A stretch of 64,000 bases of DNA from Chryseobacterium sp. ERMR1:04 (GCF_001297705.1 NZ_LIRF01000003.1:558001-622000), one strand, 5' to 3'. Counted from the first letter of the stretch, positions 44,769-54,566 are shown. Notes: generated from the letters alone by a model not told the origin. Numbers and translations are program-made.

Positions 44769-46484
44769 TTACGTTAACTGTAAGTCGTTTTTTACTTGAT
44801 TAATTTTCTCATCCAATGATTTCAGTTTATCTCTGAAATCTGCTTCAGAAGTGATGCTGTCTTTTACTGAAATATAGAATTTAATCTTTGGCTCTGTACC
44901 TGAAGGTCTTACGCAAACTTTAGTTCCATCTTGTGTATAATAGATCAATACGTTAGATTTTGGAATATCGTTCATCACTAATCTTTCATTTTTAGAAACG
45001 ACAAAGTTGGTCTGCTCTTTAAAATCTTTTACTTCTTCAACCAGAGAACCCGCCAACTCTTTTGGTGGATTTTCACGGAAGTTCTTCATCATATTCTGAA
45101 TTTCTTCTGCTCCATCTCTTCCTTTTCTTACCAGATTTACCAATCCTTCATAATACATTCCTGTTTCCTGATAAATTTCGATCATGTATTGGTACATCGT
45201 TCTGCCATTAGCTTTACACCAAGCAGCGATTTCACAAGCCACAAGAATACTTCCACAAGAATCTTTATCTCTAACGAAATCTCCGGTCATAAAGCCAAAA
45301 CTTTCTTCCCCGCCACAAATGAATTTTTCTTTTCCTTCTGCCTCACGGATCATTTTTCCGATCCATTTAAATCCTGTAAGTCCAGCTTTACACTGCACCC
45401 CGAATTTCTGAGCAATATCAAAGAAAATATCTGAAGTTACAATCGTAGAACCAATAAATTCAGAACCTGTGATTTTATCAAGCTTTCTCCATTCATTTAA
45501 AATATAGTACGTAAGAATCGTATTGGTTTGATTCCCATTCAATAACTGCATTTCACCATCAAGATTTCTTACCGCAATTCCTAATCTGTCACCATCCGGA
45601 TCTGTTCCGATCACGATGTCAGCATTTGTAATTTTGGCTAAATCCATTGCCATTTCCAATGCAGCAGGCTCTTCAGGATTTGGAGATTCTACTGTGGTGA
45701 AATTTCCACTAGGAATCATCTGTTCCTTAACAAGATCTATTTTTTTAAATCCAGCCTTTTTCAACGCTTGAGGAACCGTTGTATAGGTTGTACCGTGGAT
45801 GGAAGTGAAAACAATATTTAAATTTTCTTTTCCAACGTTTTGATACGTAGAGTTTTCAATACAAGCATCGATATAAACCTCATCTTGTTCTGCGCCAATC
45901 CATTCGATCAAATCATCGTTTCCATCAAATTTAATCTCATCAAATTTCACAGAATATACTTCATTAATGATTGCTTCATCGTGTGGCGGAACAATCTGCG
46001 CTCCGTCATTCCAATATACTTTGTACCCGTTATATTCCGGTGGATTATGAGAAGCCGTTAATACAATTCCTCCATTACATTTTTTATCACGAACGGTGAA
46101 AGATAATTCAGGAGTCGGTCTGTGATCTTTGAAAAGCAATACTTTAATTCCGTTTGCCGTTAAAACATCTGCAACCAATTTTCCAAATTCCTTAGAATTG
46201 TGACGCACATCATACGCGATGGCCACCTTTATTTCTTCGTTTGGAAATTGTGTTAGCATATAATTTGCCAACCCTTGTGTAGCCTGACCTAACGTGTATT
46301 TATTTAAACGATTGGTTCCTACGCCCATAATTCCACGCATACCTCCTGTTCCGAATTCCAATTCTCTGTAAAAAGAATCTTCTAAGTCTGGAGAATTGCT
46401 CTCAATTAATGACTGTACAGCCTCTCTTGTTTCTTTATCAAATGTATCGCTTAGCCAAAGCTCTGCTTTTTCTAATGTTGTCAT
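44769..46484 (-). CDS. Phosphoglucomutase/phosphomannomutase-family enzyme
   Basis: 571 residues from ATG 46484 (MTTLEKAELWLSD). A further ATG at 46535 lies within the dispersed repeat at 46530-46612, so the added 17 residues are a side effect of that insertion. Motifs: phosphoserine loop TASHNPPEYNGYK, metal loop GTDPDGDRLGIA, sugar loop GGEESFGF, and phosphate loop RPSGTEPKIKFY. It interconverts hexose 1- and 6-phosphates, providing sugar precursors for glycogen and envelope glycans. Confidence 0.95.
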   Translation of the reverse strand: MTTLEKAELWLSDTFDKETREAVQSLIESNSPDLEDSFYRELEFGTGGMRGIMGVGTNRLNKYTLGQATQGLANYMLTQFPNEEIKVAIAYDVRHNSKEFGKLVADVLTANGIKVLLFKDHRPTPELSFTVRDKKCNGGIVLTASHNPPEYNGYKVYWNDGAQIVPPHDEAIINEVYSVKFDEIKFDGNDDLIEWIGAEQDEVYIDACIENSTYQNVGKENLNIVFTSIHGTTYTTVPQALKKAGFKKIDLVKEQMIPSGNFTTVESPNPEEPAALEMAMDLAKITNADIVIGTDPDGDRLGIAVRNLDGEMQLLNGNQTNTILTYYILNEWRKLDKITGSEFIGSTIVTSDIFFDIAQKFGVQCKAGLTGFKWIGKMIREAEGKEKFICGGEESFGFMTGDFVRDKDSCGSILVACEIAAWCKANGRTMYQYMIEIYQETGMYYEGLVNLVRKGRDGAEEIQNMMKNFRENPPKELAGSLVEEVKDFKEQTNFVVSKNERLVMNDIPKSNVLIYYTQDGTKVCVRPSGTEPKIKFYISVKDSITSEADFRDKLKSLDEKINQVKNDLQLT

Positions 46485-46529
46485 ATGTGTATTTCGTTCT
46501 TTTATAGTTTGTAAAATTTGATTTTGAAC

Positions 46530-46612
46530 TGTCATTTCGAGGAACGAGAAATCTATTTAATTATTACTAAACAGAGATTCTTCACTTCGCTTTCGCTCTG
46601 TTCTGAATGACA
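46530..46612. repeat. 83-bp dispersed repeat, TGTCATT...AATGACA ends
   Basis: Starts TGTCATTTCGAGGAACGAGA, ends TCTGTTCTG then AATGACA. Terminal 7 bases are inverted repeats. It is a near-copy of 47552-47632 (most positions identical) and related to 41336-41515. It abuts the mutase start region and has no coding capacity. It looks like a mobile palindromic repeat of flavobacterial intergenic regions. Confidence 0.75.
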
Positions 46613-46633
46613 ACCCGAATAAGTATCTTATAC

Positions 46634-47335
46634 TTAATCCAGCTTTTTATTTTCTACTTTCGTGGTTTTATCTATTTTAAATGCTCTGATTGGATTATTA
46701 TAATAAACAAATTTTGCAGTATTCTGAATATTCCCCTTCAATGAGTCTTTTACATTTACCTCTGCATAGTTTCCGTTTTTAGAGTCTATTTTCAGATTCG
46801 TAATTTTCCAGTAAGGAGCAATTAAACTCGCGGTATCAGAAATTTTTATTACTGCATCTTTTGTTAGTCCAAGAAAATTTGCCCGGCTCCTGTTCTGCAT
46901 TTCTACTTCTGCCCTTCTCGTGTTGACTGAACCCATAAAAGTAGCGTTATTTTTTAAGTTCAATCTAAAGTTATCGGTCTTAATTTCACTTGAAATATTC
47001 ATTTCTACAGAGTCTGAAATAGAAACTTTCTCCAGATTATATTTTGAATAAATGGTAACATTATAAAAATCTACCCCTTTTGTCCCTCTGCTTTCTTTGA
47101 TAGAGAGTGTTTTATCTTTTACATCTACATTCAGGTTTCCGGCAACATTTGGATACGTCTCAATTTCTACGAAATTCTTTGGTCCTCTTGCATAAAATAC
47201 CCGAAATTTCCCCTCCAGATCAAGATTTACAAATTCTGAAACATCGACTTCTTTTTTCTCAATATTTCCTTTTGGCGAAATTTTCCCACAAGAAACTACC
47301 ACAATGAGCATCAATGTGAACAATACTTTTTTCAT
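46634..47335 (-). CDS. DUF2807 (head GIN-domain-like) lipoprotein
   Basis: 233 residues. Lipoprotein signal with lipobox VVVSC at about residue 16. A repeated beta-helix-like region follows with FVNLDLEGKFRVFYARG, TLSIKESRG, and stacked strands KTDNFRLNLKNNATFMGSVN and TRRAEVEMQNRSRANFLG, the usual DUF2807 pattern. The family is often called putative auto-transporter adhesin head; actual function unknown. Monocistronic between two repeat-carrying gaps. Confidence 0.8.
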   Translation of the reverse strand: MKKVLFTLMLIVVVSCGKISPKGNIEKKEVDVSEFVNLDLEGKFRVFYARGPKNFVEIETYPNVAGNLNVDVKDKTLSIKESRGTKGVDFYNVTIYSKYNLEKVSISDSVEMNISSEIKTDNFRLNLKNNATFMGSVNTRRAEVEMQNRSRANFLGLTKDAVIKISDTASLIAPYWKITNLKIDSKNGNYAEVNVKDSLKGNIQNTAKFVYYNNPIRAFKIDKTTKVENKKLD

Positions 47336-47551
47336 TCTTATTTTAAATATTCTATATACAACTGTTGTAATACCATTTCATCTTATTGAAAACTCATGAA
47401 GTTTTTAACACCTCTACGGAGCTTAAAATAATTTTACCGAACAAAAATAGTATTTAAATTTCTAAAAGGCTTACTCTTCCTACCATAAAATACCTGACAA
47501 ATTTCAACTTTATTCTTAAAATCTGTTATTTTATCCATTTGAATCGGAGTA

Positions 47552-47632
47552 TGGCATTTCGAGGAATGAGAAATCTATTTAATTAGTATTAAAAAAGAGT
47601 CTTCACTCCGCTTAGCTTTGTTCAGAATGACA
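47552..47632. repeat. 81-bp second copy of the dispersed repeat
   Basis: Starts TGGCATTTCGAGGAATGAGA and ends GCTTTGTTCAG then AATGACA. It aligns over its full length with 46530-46612, with about a dozen differences and a short gap; the two copies flank the DUF2807 gene in the same orientation. Confidence 0.75.
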
Positions 47633-47796
47633 AGCTTGCTGTTTTCTTTTGCTGATCTAAAAGCCTTTGTAAACCTTACTTTCAAAAATTATTTATGTTC
47701 CATTTTTTCACTTTTGAATTTGAGTTAAGGTTTAATTAAATTGAGATTCCAACAGATTTGTTTTTGCTCTGCAGAATATTTAGCTATCAGAAAAGA

Positions 47797-47843
47797 AAAA
47801 GCGCTTACAACGATATTTTAAAATCCGTTATAAGCGCTTACAT
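47797..47843 (-). terminator. Terminator of the encapsulin operon
   Basis: AAGCGCTTACAACG (47799-47812) pairs with CGTTATAAGCGCTT (47826-47839), one G-T pair, 13-base loop. On the minus strand the stem runs into TTTTTCTTTT. It lies about 80 bases after the cysteine desulfurase stop. Confidence 0.8.
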
Positions 47844-47918
47844 ATTCTCTGAAAAAATGAAACCTATCGAAATAGATCACTTTTTTCAGTGCCTTCTGTA
47901 GTCAGATGGTCTTTTTTA

Positions 47919-49808
47919 TTATTTTCTAAGTTTCCACAAGACAGCGATCAGCTTATCTACATCCTCACAAGTATTATAAAAAGCAAGTGACGGACGAACT
48001 GTAGTTTCTACTCCCATTCTTCTGAGAATCGGCTGGGCACAATGATGTCCTGTCCTTACTGCAATTCCTTCCTGATTTAATGCTTTTCCTACCTCATCGT
48101 TAGAAAATCCTTTCAGCGTAAAGGATAAAACACTGGCTTTATCTGCCGCTGTTCCTATTATTCTAAGTCCGGGAATCTGTTTGATATAATAAGTAGCGTA
48201 TTCCAATAATGAATGTTCATATTTTCCGATGACATCCATTCCGATTGCGGAAACATAATCAATAGCTGCTCCTAGTCCTACCGCATCAGCAATATTCCCT
48301 GTTCCTGCTTCAAAACGATTGGGAGCTTGATGGTATTGTATCTCTTCAAAAGTTACATCCTGAATCATATTTCCTCCTCCCTGCCAAGGCTCTGTTTCGT
48401 TAAGAATATGTTCTTTTCCATATAAAACCCCGATTCCTGTGGGTCCGAAAACTTTATGTCCGGAGAAAATAAACCAATCAGCATCCAGTGACTGTACATT
48501 AACCGCCATATGGGAAACAGATTGCGCTCCGTCTACCAATACTTTGGCTCCTGCTGCATGTGCCATAGCGACGATCTGATGAGCAGGGGTTACTGTTCCT
48601 AACGCATTTGAAACCTGCGTAAAGGCTACTAATTTAGTTTTATCAGACAAAAGCTTTGCAAATTCTTCAAGAATAATCTGTCCATCATCATCTACAGGAA
48701 TTACTTTCAAAATCAAGCCCTTTTTATCTGCCAATCTTTTCCAGGGAACAATATTCGCATGGTGTTCCAGATTACTGACCACTATTTCATCTCCAGATTT
48801 CAGATTTTGATTTCCCCAACTCTGAGCTACAAGGTTGATGGCTTCCGTAGCTCCTCTTACAAAGATGATTTCATTCACTGAACGGGCTCCTATAAAATAT
48901 CTTACTTTCTCCCTTGCCGCTTCATAAGCATCTGTGGCTCTTGCAGCCAACTCATGAGCTGCTCTGTGAATATTTGAGTTTTCATATTCATAAAACCTTG
49001 TAATTCTTTCAATAACCTTTCTGGGCTTTTGTGTCGTTGCAGCATTATCCAACCATATCAGAGGCTTTCCGTTTATTTTTTCTTGAAGAATCGGAAAATC
49101 TTTTTTTATCGCATAAGCATCAAGTACTTGAAGACCAGAAGATGTTTTAAGTTGAGAAATGTTTCCTGAAGATAGGCCATAATCATTCTTTATTTTATCT
49201 TCCAAAAAATAAAATGAGGGAATATTCTCTGTTTTACTGAAAGGTTCATAAACCGATTTTTGTCTTTGATAATCAAAATTATCCGATTTTAATATTTCCG
49301 GAAGTTCTATTAAAAAAGAATCGTATTCAAAAAATCCTGTGGACTTCTTATTTCTAAGATCAGAATTATCTAAATTATTATCACTAAAGCTTGTTTCAGG
49401 ATCATTTATATTAAAATGTTCTCCCTGCCCAATATATGAAGGAGTCACTCCACTTCCTGCCACTGAAACCGGAACCCTTCCTCCATTGGAACTATGATGC
49501 AAACTTGAAATGTCAGCTTTCTCATTATTTAAGTGCTTTACATTTAATGAATCAAGACTGCTCACAGATGGAGAAGCTCCAAAACCTCCTGCCGGATAAA
49601 GGGGGAAATTTCCTGTTAATTCTGGGTAAAAATCTTGAGGCTTATTAAGGTTATTCAAAATATTTTCTGCGATCGCTTTTGCTCTGGGATGTTCTTCAGG
49701 GTTCAGTGCTATTTCTTTGGGGGCTTCATTAGGTAAAGCTTTGAATAGAGAATTCGCCAGCTCTTGAATTTCATTAATATCTGGTAATGAATTAGTATTT
49801 GTATTCAT
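47919..49808 (-). CDS. Cysteine desulfurase, family 2A encapsulin cargo
   Basis: 629 residues, about 225 more than a normal SufS. The C-terminal part (from about 228) is a complete SufS-type desulfurase: WLDNAATTQKP, EHHANIVPW, the PLP lysine in FSGHKVFGPTGIGV, and the catalytic Cys (about 590) in RTGHHCAQPILRRMG. The N-terminal extension is low in complexity, rich in Asn, Ser, Pro and Gly, with islands NFPLYPAGGFGASP and PVSVAGSGVTPSYIGQGEHF, as expected for a disordered cargo-loading domain. It starts within the shell gene (17-base overlap). Such cargo removes sulfur from cysteine inside the shell; known family 2A capsules accumulate sulfur. The packaging role is inferred from the neighbour and layout. 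Confidence 0.93.
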   Translation of the reverse strand: MNTNTNSLPDINEIQELANSLFKALPNEAPKEIALNPEEHPRAKAIAENILNNLNKPQDFYPELTGNFPLYPAGGFGASPSVSSLDSLNVKHLNNEKADISSLHHSSNGGRVPVSVAGSGVTPSYIGQGEHFNINDPETSFSDNNLDNSDLRNKKSTGFFEYDSFLIELPEILKSDNFDYQRQKSVYEPFSKTENIPSFYFLEDKIKNDYGLSSGNISQLKTSSGLQVLDAYAIKKDFPILQEKINGKPLIWLDNAATTQKPRKVIERITRFYEYENSNIHRAAHELAARATDAYEAAREKVRYFIGARSVNEIIFVRGATEAINLVAQSWGNQNLKSGDEIVVSNLEHHANIVPWKRLADKKGLILKVIPVDDDGQIILEEFAKLLSDKTKLVAFTQVSNALGTVTPAHQIVAMAHAAGAKVLVDGAQSVSHMAVNVQSLDADWFIFSGHKVFGPTGIGVLYGKEHILNETEPWQGGGNMIQDVTFEEIQYHQAPNRFEAGTGNIADAVGLGAAIDYVSAIGMDVIGKYEHSLLEYATYYIKQIPGLRIIGTAADKASVLSFTLKGFSNDEVGKALNQEGIAVRTGHHCAQPILRRMGVETTVRPSLAFYNTCEDVDKLIAVLWKLRK

Positions 49809-50718
49809 AGTAGCTATTTATGTCTACATTGTCTAAAACAGCAATAGCATCATCTACCAATACTGCTAAAGAACAATATAATGAAACAAGATAAGAAGCA
49901 ATCGCACGGTCATTAATCCCTGTAAATCTTACAGATAATCCGGGAGTTTGCTCTCCTTGTAATCCCGGCTGGAATAATCCTACTACTCCCTGCTTACTTT
50001 CCCCAGTTCTCAGCAAAATAATCTTGGTTTTACCTTTTACGATAGGGAATTTATCTGATGGAATTAATGGAATTCCTCTCCATGTAATAAACTGAGAGCC
50101 AAATAAAGAAACTGTTGGAGGGGGAACTCCTCTTCTCGTACATTCTCTGCCAAAAGCTGCAATAGCCAAAGGGTGAAGTAAAAAGAATCCCGGCTCTTTC
50201 CATACTTTGGTGATTAATGCATCCAAATCATCAGGTGTCGGGCCTCCTCCGTTACGGGTTTTTATAATTTGTGAGTCTGCTACACTATGTAAAAGTCCGT
50301 AATGTTTATTGTTGATCAGCTCACTTTCCTGTCTTTCTTTGATCGTTTCAATTGCCAATCTCAACTGCTCCGATATCTGATTATAAGGTTTGCTATAAAG
50401 ATCCGATACTCTGGTATGAACATCCACAATAGTTTGTACTGCCGCTAAGTTGTATTCCCTTGGGTTTTCAATATAATCCACAAAAGTTCTCGGTAATACT
50501 TTTTCATCTCTTGCAGAACAGTCTACTTCAATGTGTGAAGCATTTTTCACTTTATTTAAACGAAAAACACCCGATTCTACCGGAACCCAATTGAGTAATT
50601 GGGTAAGCCATCTGGGAGTGATCGTTTCCATCTGGGGAACGGTTCTTGTTGCAATTGCAAGATGTCTTGCTGCTACATCTCCTAATGCAGTCTGGACATA
50701 ATTTTTTTCTTCTGCCAT
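49792..50718 (-). CDS. Family 2A encapsulin shell protein
   Basis: 308 residues, the usual length for family 2A (SrpI-type) shells with the HK97 phage capsid fold. Recognisable blocks: ALGDVAARHLAIATRTVPQM, ITPRWLTQLLNWVPVESGVF, NGGGPTPDDLDALITKVWKE, and PLIPSDKFPIVKGKTKIILL, near the C-terminus GVVGLFQPGLQGEQTPGLSV. It self-assembles into a T=1 protein nanocompartment. No cNMP-binding insert is present, which separates 2A from 2B shells. It overlaps the cysteine desulfurase cargo gene by 17 bases, so expression is coupled. No close rhodanese or serine acetyltransferase gene follows. Confidence 0.94.
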   Translation of the reverse strand: MAEEKNYVQTALGDVAARHLAIATRTVPQMETITPRWLTQLLNWVPVESGVFRLNKVKNASHIEVDCSARDEKVLPRTFVDYIENPREYNLAAVQTIVDVHTRVSDLYSKPYNQISEQLRLAIETIKERQESELINNKHYGLLHSVADSQIIKTRNGGGPTPDDLDALITKVWKEPGFFLLHPLAIAAFGRECTRRGVPPPTVSLFGSQFITWRGIPLIPSDKFPIVKGKTKIILLRTGESKQGVVGLFQPGLQGEQTPGLSVRFTGINDRAIASYLVSLYCSLAVLVDDAIAVLDNVDINSYYEYKY

Positions 50719-51050
50719 AATTGTATTTTTTATTTTTCTATCACTAAAATATACATTTTAAAATAGTCTACAAAAAAAACAGGCAATTAGATAAAAATCA
50801 ACAACAAAACAGATGTTAATATTAATAATTACATATAATTAATATATAAAAATAAAACTATTCATAATTACTATTCACTAAATAATATTAAATCAATAGT
50901 CAAACAGTCAAAAAAAAATATTTTTTTCAAGCTTCTCGCAATGGTTATAAAAAAAGTTGTGTCTTTTCAATTTTAAATCAAAGATTCCTCAACCCTTATT
51001 AAAAATACACATGATAATCCTGAACTTGTACCCATGTTGTATTATTCATA
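50719..51050. other. Intergenic stretch upstream of the encapsulin operon
   Basis: 332 bases, extremely AT-rich, no open frame. No perfect TAnnTTTG element on the minus strand was found before the encapsulin ATG, and no palindromic operator (for example a CysB-like or FNR-like site) was recognised, so the operon's regulation cannot be read from sequence. Confidence 0.5.
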
Positions 51051-52118
51051 CTACCCTCCCCAGATCTTCACAATTTTAACCTTTTCCAATTCTATCTTTT
51101 CGCCCTTACATTCTCCATAAACTTTAATTTCATTATACATAAACGTGGGTACCAATACAATGTCTATTGGTTCATCGGGGTATTTGGCTTTGAAACCTTC
51201 AAAGACTTTCATTAATTCTTTATCATTGAAGATCATCTTTGTATTGTATTTCGTAAAGGAAATACTCGCATCATAAGGAAGTGCTGCCAGTCTGTATTCA
51301 TTCTTTTCTAAATCCTGAGGATAATAGATCGTGACTTCACCGTTAAAGTAGCGTACAGATTCAAACGTAATTTTATCTTTCTCATCATAAGGATAAATTT
51401 TAAAACGGTACTTATATTTCGTTCGGTATGTATCCCATAAACCAAAGGGAATCCCATTTTTACTGATTTCTCTTCTCACGCTATCTTTAACAGCTACTTC
51501 ATAAAAGGTATCAAAGAATTGATCTTGAGTTTCATCAGGATCAGGATGGGGTCTAAATTGATCTTTATCCACAAAAACTTCTTTTGCTTGAAGTTTGCAA
51601 ATCTCTACCCTATGATGACCTGCTGATAACCAGACAACAATAACGCCTCCCGGGGCTGCGCCCACTGTAAAGGTATCATATGTACTATGCTTCACAGCAT
51701 TATAAATACTTTCTTTGTTAGGAACATCTACTACAGAAAATCCTTTTCGGAATTCTTCCAATATTTTACCTGATGGCAAATCGGCATCTACCGTATAAAA
51801 TTTCTTTTCGGCATATGCAACATAAGTAAGATTGAGATGAGTAGGGATTTTATTTCCTCCCTGTCCGGCTTCAGATCCATCATATTCCCAGCTTCCTGTG
51901 GTAGCACCAGCTTTAGGCATTCCACAAATTACTTGCTTGTTTTTATCCAGTAGCCAACCTTCATGCACCTCTATAGGATATTCTTTGGGTGCGGTTATCG
52001 TAACTGCATAAGAAAATTCAGTTTTTTCCATCACATTTGTTATTTTTTTCTGCTTTTCGCAGCTCTGCAGTATGATCAAAAATACATACCCCAGCATTAT
52101 TTTTAGATTAGTGTACAT
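51051..52118 (-). CDS. DUF2931-family lipoprotein, probable T6SS immunity or accessory protein
   Basis: 355 residues from ATG 52118 (a longer frame to 52169 runs into the effector gene and is rejected). Lipobox IILQSC at about residue 18. The DUF2931-type block YAVTITAPKEYPIEVHEGWL, HLNLTYVAYAEKKFYTVDAD, and later YDASISFTKYNTKMIFND are visible. Its start overlaps the DUF2235 effector stop by 11 bases, a coupling typical of effector-immunity pairs. Periplasmic anchoring would suit neutralising a lipase that attacks from the periplasm. Confidence 0.75.
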   Translation of the reverse strand: MYTNLKIMLGYVFLIILQSCEKQKKITNVMEKTEFSYAVTITAPKEYPIEVHEGWLLDKNKQVICGMPKAGATTGSWEYDGSEAGQGGNKIPTHLNLTYVAYAEKKFYTVDADLPSGKILEEFRKGFSVVDVPNKESIYNAVKHSTYDTFTVGAAPGGVIVVWLSAGHHRVEICKLQAKEVFVDKDQFRPHPDPDETQDQFFDTFYEVAVKDSVRREISKNGIPFGLWDTYRTKYKYRFKIYPYDEKDKITFESVRYFNGEVTIYYPQDLEKNEYRLAALPYDASISFTKYNTKMIFNDKELMKVFEGFKAKYPDEPIDIVLVPTFMYNEIKVYGECKGEKIELEKVKIVKIWGG

Positions 52119-54462
52119 CTCGTTTTCTTTTTCCGTGAACCATATTAGGCTTATTTTTACCTGTAGCAAAAGTTCCTATGCTTTCTTTGGGTGAAGCATA
52201 CGTAGAATTCCAATGAAGATAGTGGTATCGTAATTTCTTTAACTCAGTATTTTTCTGTTCTGCTGCTGCGTCCATTTTTGCCTGTCCTTCCTTTTGCCTT
52301 CTCTCCCATTCTGCTTTATATTGGTTAGCGTGTGGGCTTCCTGTTTCATACACGATTGCCTGCTCCTTGTATACCTCAGCTTCTATAAATTTCATAGATT
52401 CCCCTCCTTTAAAACTATAATTCCAAAGAGTTTTCTTTATATTCTCTAAAAATATAGTGTTAGATTTTGAAAAATCCTTAAACCCTTTCAATGCATCTTG
52501 GTTAATTGGTACTTCTTTTATTCTGCAAAACTCAGCCATAATATGAAGCGGAATAAAGCTGTATTGGTTGCTTACATATTTTTTATTTCCTTCTAATCGG
52601 TAATAATTTCCAAATGCCCCTGCCATTATAATCCCTGAAGTATAAAAATCGACTTTCATTTCTTCCTTTCTAAACCAGCCCTGTGAAACAATTTTTTCTT
52701 TTAGCTTTTCAAGAGGTCCTTTGCTTTTATCCACCTCAATCCGATAAGGGTGGTTCCCGTCTCCTTCCACATAGGCACCCCCCACATCACAGTGCACCCC
52801 GGGATACGTGAGTTCAATGCCTCCTTTTTTACCACTTTCAGGGGAAACTTTTGCCACTGATGAAATATCCACCAGATCAAAATTATACCGATGTTCGTCT
52901 GCCGCTACCATATGCACCACATAATTGGCTTTATTTACATCATTTAACCCTAAATCTTTAGCATCATTCTTTTGTCTTAATCCATGATGTGGAACCGTAT
53001 CATAAATACCTACAAAGCGAATGTCTATCTTGGTTTGCTCTCCCAATAAACCGGCCTCTTTTAAAAGCTGTCCCAAATATCCATAGGAAGGCATTGTTTT
53101 ATGGGCATAAGATTCAGACAAAGCATATCCGAATTGGTCTTCAACTTTCGTTCGTGCAGTCTTTACCAATTCACTTGTTACAGAGGTTGTTTTAGATGGA
53201 TACGCAGGATACTTCACTACATGTACAAAATGTCTTGCCGCTGCGGCTCCACGGCTAAACCCAAAGACATCAAAAGTAATCGTGCTTACATAAACATTAT
53301 TTTTTCCGAAAGTATTTTCTTTAATTTTTTTGATAACATCTTTTATACTTTTACGAACCTTATCCTTAATTCCCGCACTTCCCATTCCAAAGGCCGGACC
53401 TTCTGCAGCATCATCTTTTTTGTAATCACTTTCTTCGAGTATTCCACCCTGCTTTTCTGGAGCTGAATTGGTTCCTACTCCTTCCGTATAGATTTTGAAA
53501 ATAGTAATTAGATCTGCTTTATAATTTTTAAACAAAATAGCCGGATTCGACAGATCGTTTTCATAGCTGCTGTCGCGGTATTTTTCATCTCCTCTGCTTT
53601 TATATATTTCCAGGGACTTATTTTTGTCGAATACCAATCCGGTGGCATTGGGAGGATTCTTACCGTCTGCTTTCTGTTTAATTTCGGTATTGTACATATT
53701 GTTCAGCGTGCCGTCAATAAAGATTCCGAAGGTGAAATCCAAACCAATTTTTGCATCTTTCGCTATAGACTCCGGTTTTCCTACCAATACAGGGTTATTT
53801 CCTACATAGGGTTTTACCATTTGTAACAGCTGATTTTTTAATCTAAGCTGTATTTTATCTTTTACCTGATCTATGGTATTGCTGTAGAGGATTCTTGCAT
53901 AAAATTCATGTTCATCTTCGTTCACATAATCCATTTTATTGAGTGTTTTCTGATACACCTGTATGTTATTGAAGGTAATACGGGCATAGCCTTTTCGGTC
54001 TACCAAAGCATCATAGGTTCCCATATTCCTTGAGGTATCTTCATCATGGCCATCCGCGTATTCATCTTCATAAATGATCACTTTTATCTTGTCGTGCATC
54101 GGAATATTTCTCGTCCGAATCACTAATTTTACAGTATCTAAATAGGCTACTGCCCTGTTAACAATCTTCTCATTATTGATATCCAGCCAGTATACTTCTA
54201 AGATCATCGGCTTGGCAGGCTGAATAAACAGCTCTATAAAATAATCGTAATCTTTACCATATAGATCTACTACTGCTATTAGTTTCAGTATTTTCCCTGC
54301 CAATGTAGGGGTAAAAGTGAAGATTCCCGTGGTATTGGAGGCCAATTCTTTACCATTATCTGTGATCTTCCATTGCTTTACTTTGGGTTTTCCCGTAGCG
54401 CCCATTATGGTATAAGTATAGCTTTCATTGGCTAATGGGTGTTTTTCTCCATGAATTATCAT
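52108..54462 (-). CDS. DUF2235 lipase, T6SS effector (Tle1-like)
   Basis: 784 residues without a signal peptide. Residues about 1-90 look like Ig/MG-like strands (ITDNGKELASNTTGIFTFTP). The catalytic alpha/beta hydrolase part has DFTFGIFIDGTLNN, the nucleophile elbow FDVFGFSRGAAAARHFVH (Ser in GFSRG), the Asp in VGIYDTVPHHG and the His region LTYPGVHCDVGGAYVEG. This DUF2235 set belongs to T6SS phospholipase effectors that damage target membranes. The C-terminus is Lys/Glu-rich. The overlapping DUF2931 gene is the likely immunity partner. The N-terminal domain may dock to the T6SS tube or spike. Confidence 0.85.
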   Translation of the reverse strand: MIIHGEKHPLANESYTYTIMGATGKPKVKQWKITDNGKELASNTTGIFTFTPTLAGKILKLIAVVDLYGKDYDYFIELFIQPAKPMILEVYWLDINNEKIVNRAVAYLDTVKLVIRTRNIPMHDKIKVIIYEDEYADGHDEDTSRNMGTYDALVDRKGYARITFNNIQVYQKTLNKMDYVNEDEHEFYARILYSNTIDQVKDKIQLRLKNQLLQMVKPYVGNNPVLVGKPESIAKDAKIGLDFTFGIFIDGTLNNMYNTEIKQKADGKNPPNATGLVFDKNKSLEIYKSRGDEKYRDSSYENDLSNPAILFKNYKADLITIFKIYTEGVGTNSAPEKQGGILEESDYKKDDAAEGPAFGMGSAGIKDKVRKSIKDVIKKIKENTFGKNNVYVSTITFDVFGFSRGAAAARHFVHVVKYPAYPSKTTSVTSELVKTARTKVEDQFGYALSESYAHKTMPSYGYLGQLLKEAGLLGEQTKIDIRFVGIYDTVPHHGLRQKNDAKDLGLNDVNKANYVVHMVAADEHRYNFDLVDISSVAKVSPESGKKGGIELTYPGVHCDVGGAYVEGDGNHPYRIEVDKSKGPLEKLKEKIVSQGWFRKEEMKVDFYTSGIIMAGAFGNYYRLEGNKKYVSNQYSFIPLHIMAEFCRIKEVPINQDALKGFKDFSKSNTIFLENIKKTLWNYSFKGGESMKFIEAEVYKEQAIVYETGSPHANQYKAEWERRQKEGQAKMDAAAEQKNTELKKLRYHYLHWNSTYASPKESIGTFATGKNKPNMVHGKRKRDVH

Positions 54463-54566
54463 AATTAATAAATTTTGTGTTTGTGTTTTTTGTTCACGTA
54501 AATAATATTATTTTTCGTTCATTGTCTGTAAAGAATCCATCAGTTTAACTGAATAATTTTCAAATT

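Larger units (their letters stand above)
47336..47918. other. 583-base gene-free stretch with repeat and terminator
   Basis: No plausible gene is seen. It holds the repeat at 47552-47632 and the hairpin at 47797-47843. The remainder is AT-rich with no recognised promoter. Confidence 0.55.

Noticed and set aside
46485..46535. N-terminal extension of the phosphosugar mutase from ATG 46535
   Set aside because: These 17 codons run into a dispersed repeat and are unlike the family; ATG 46484 begins the conserved protein.
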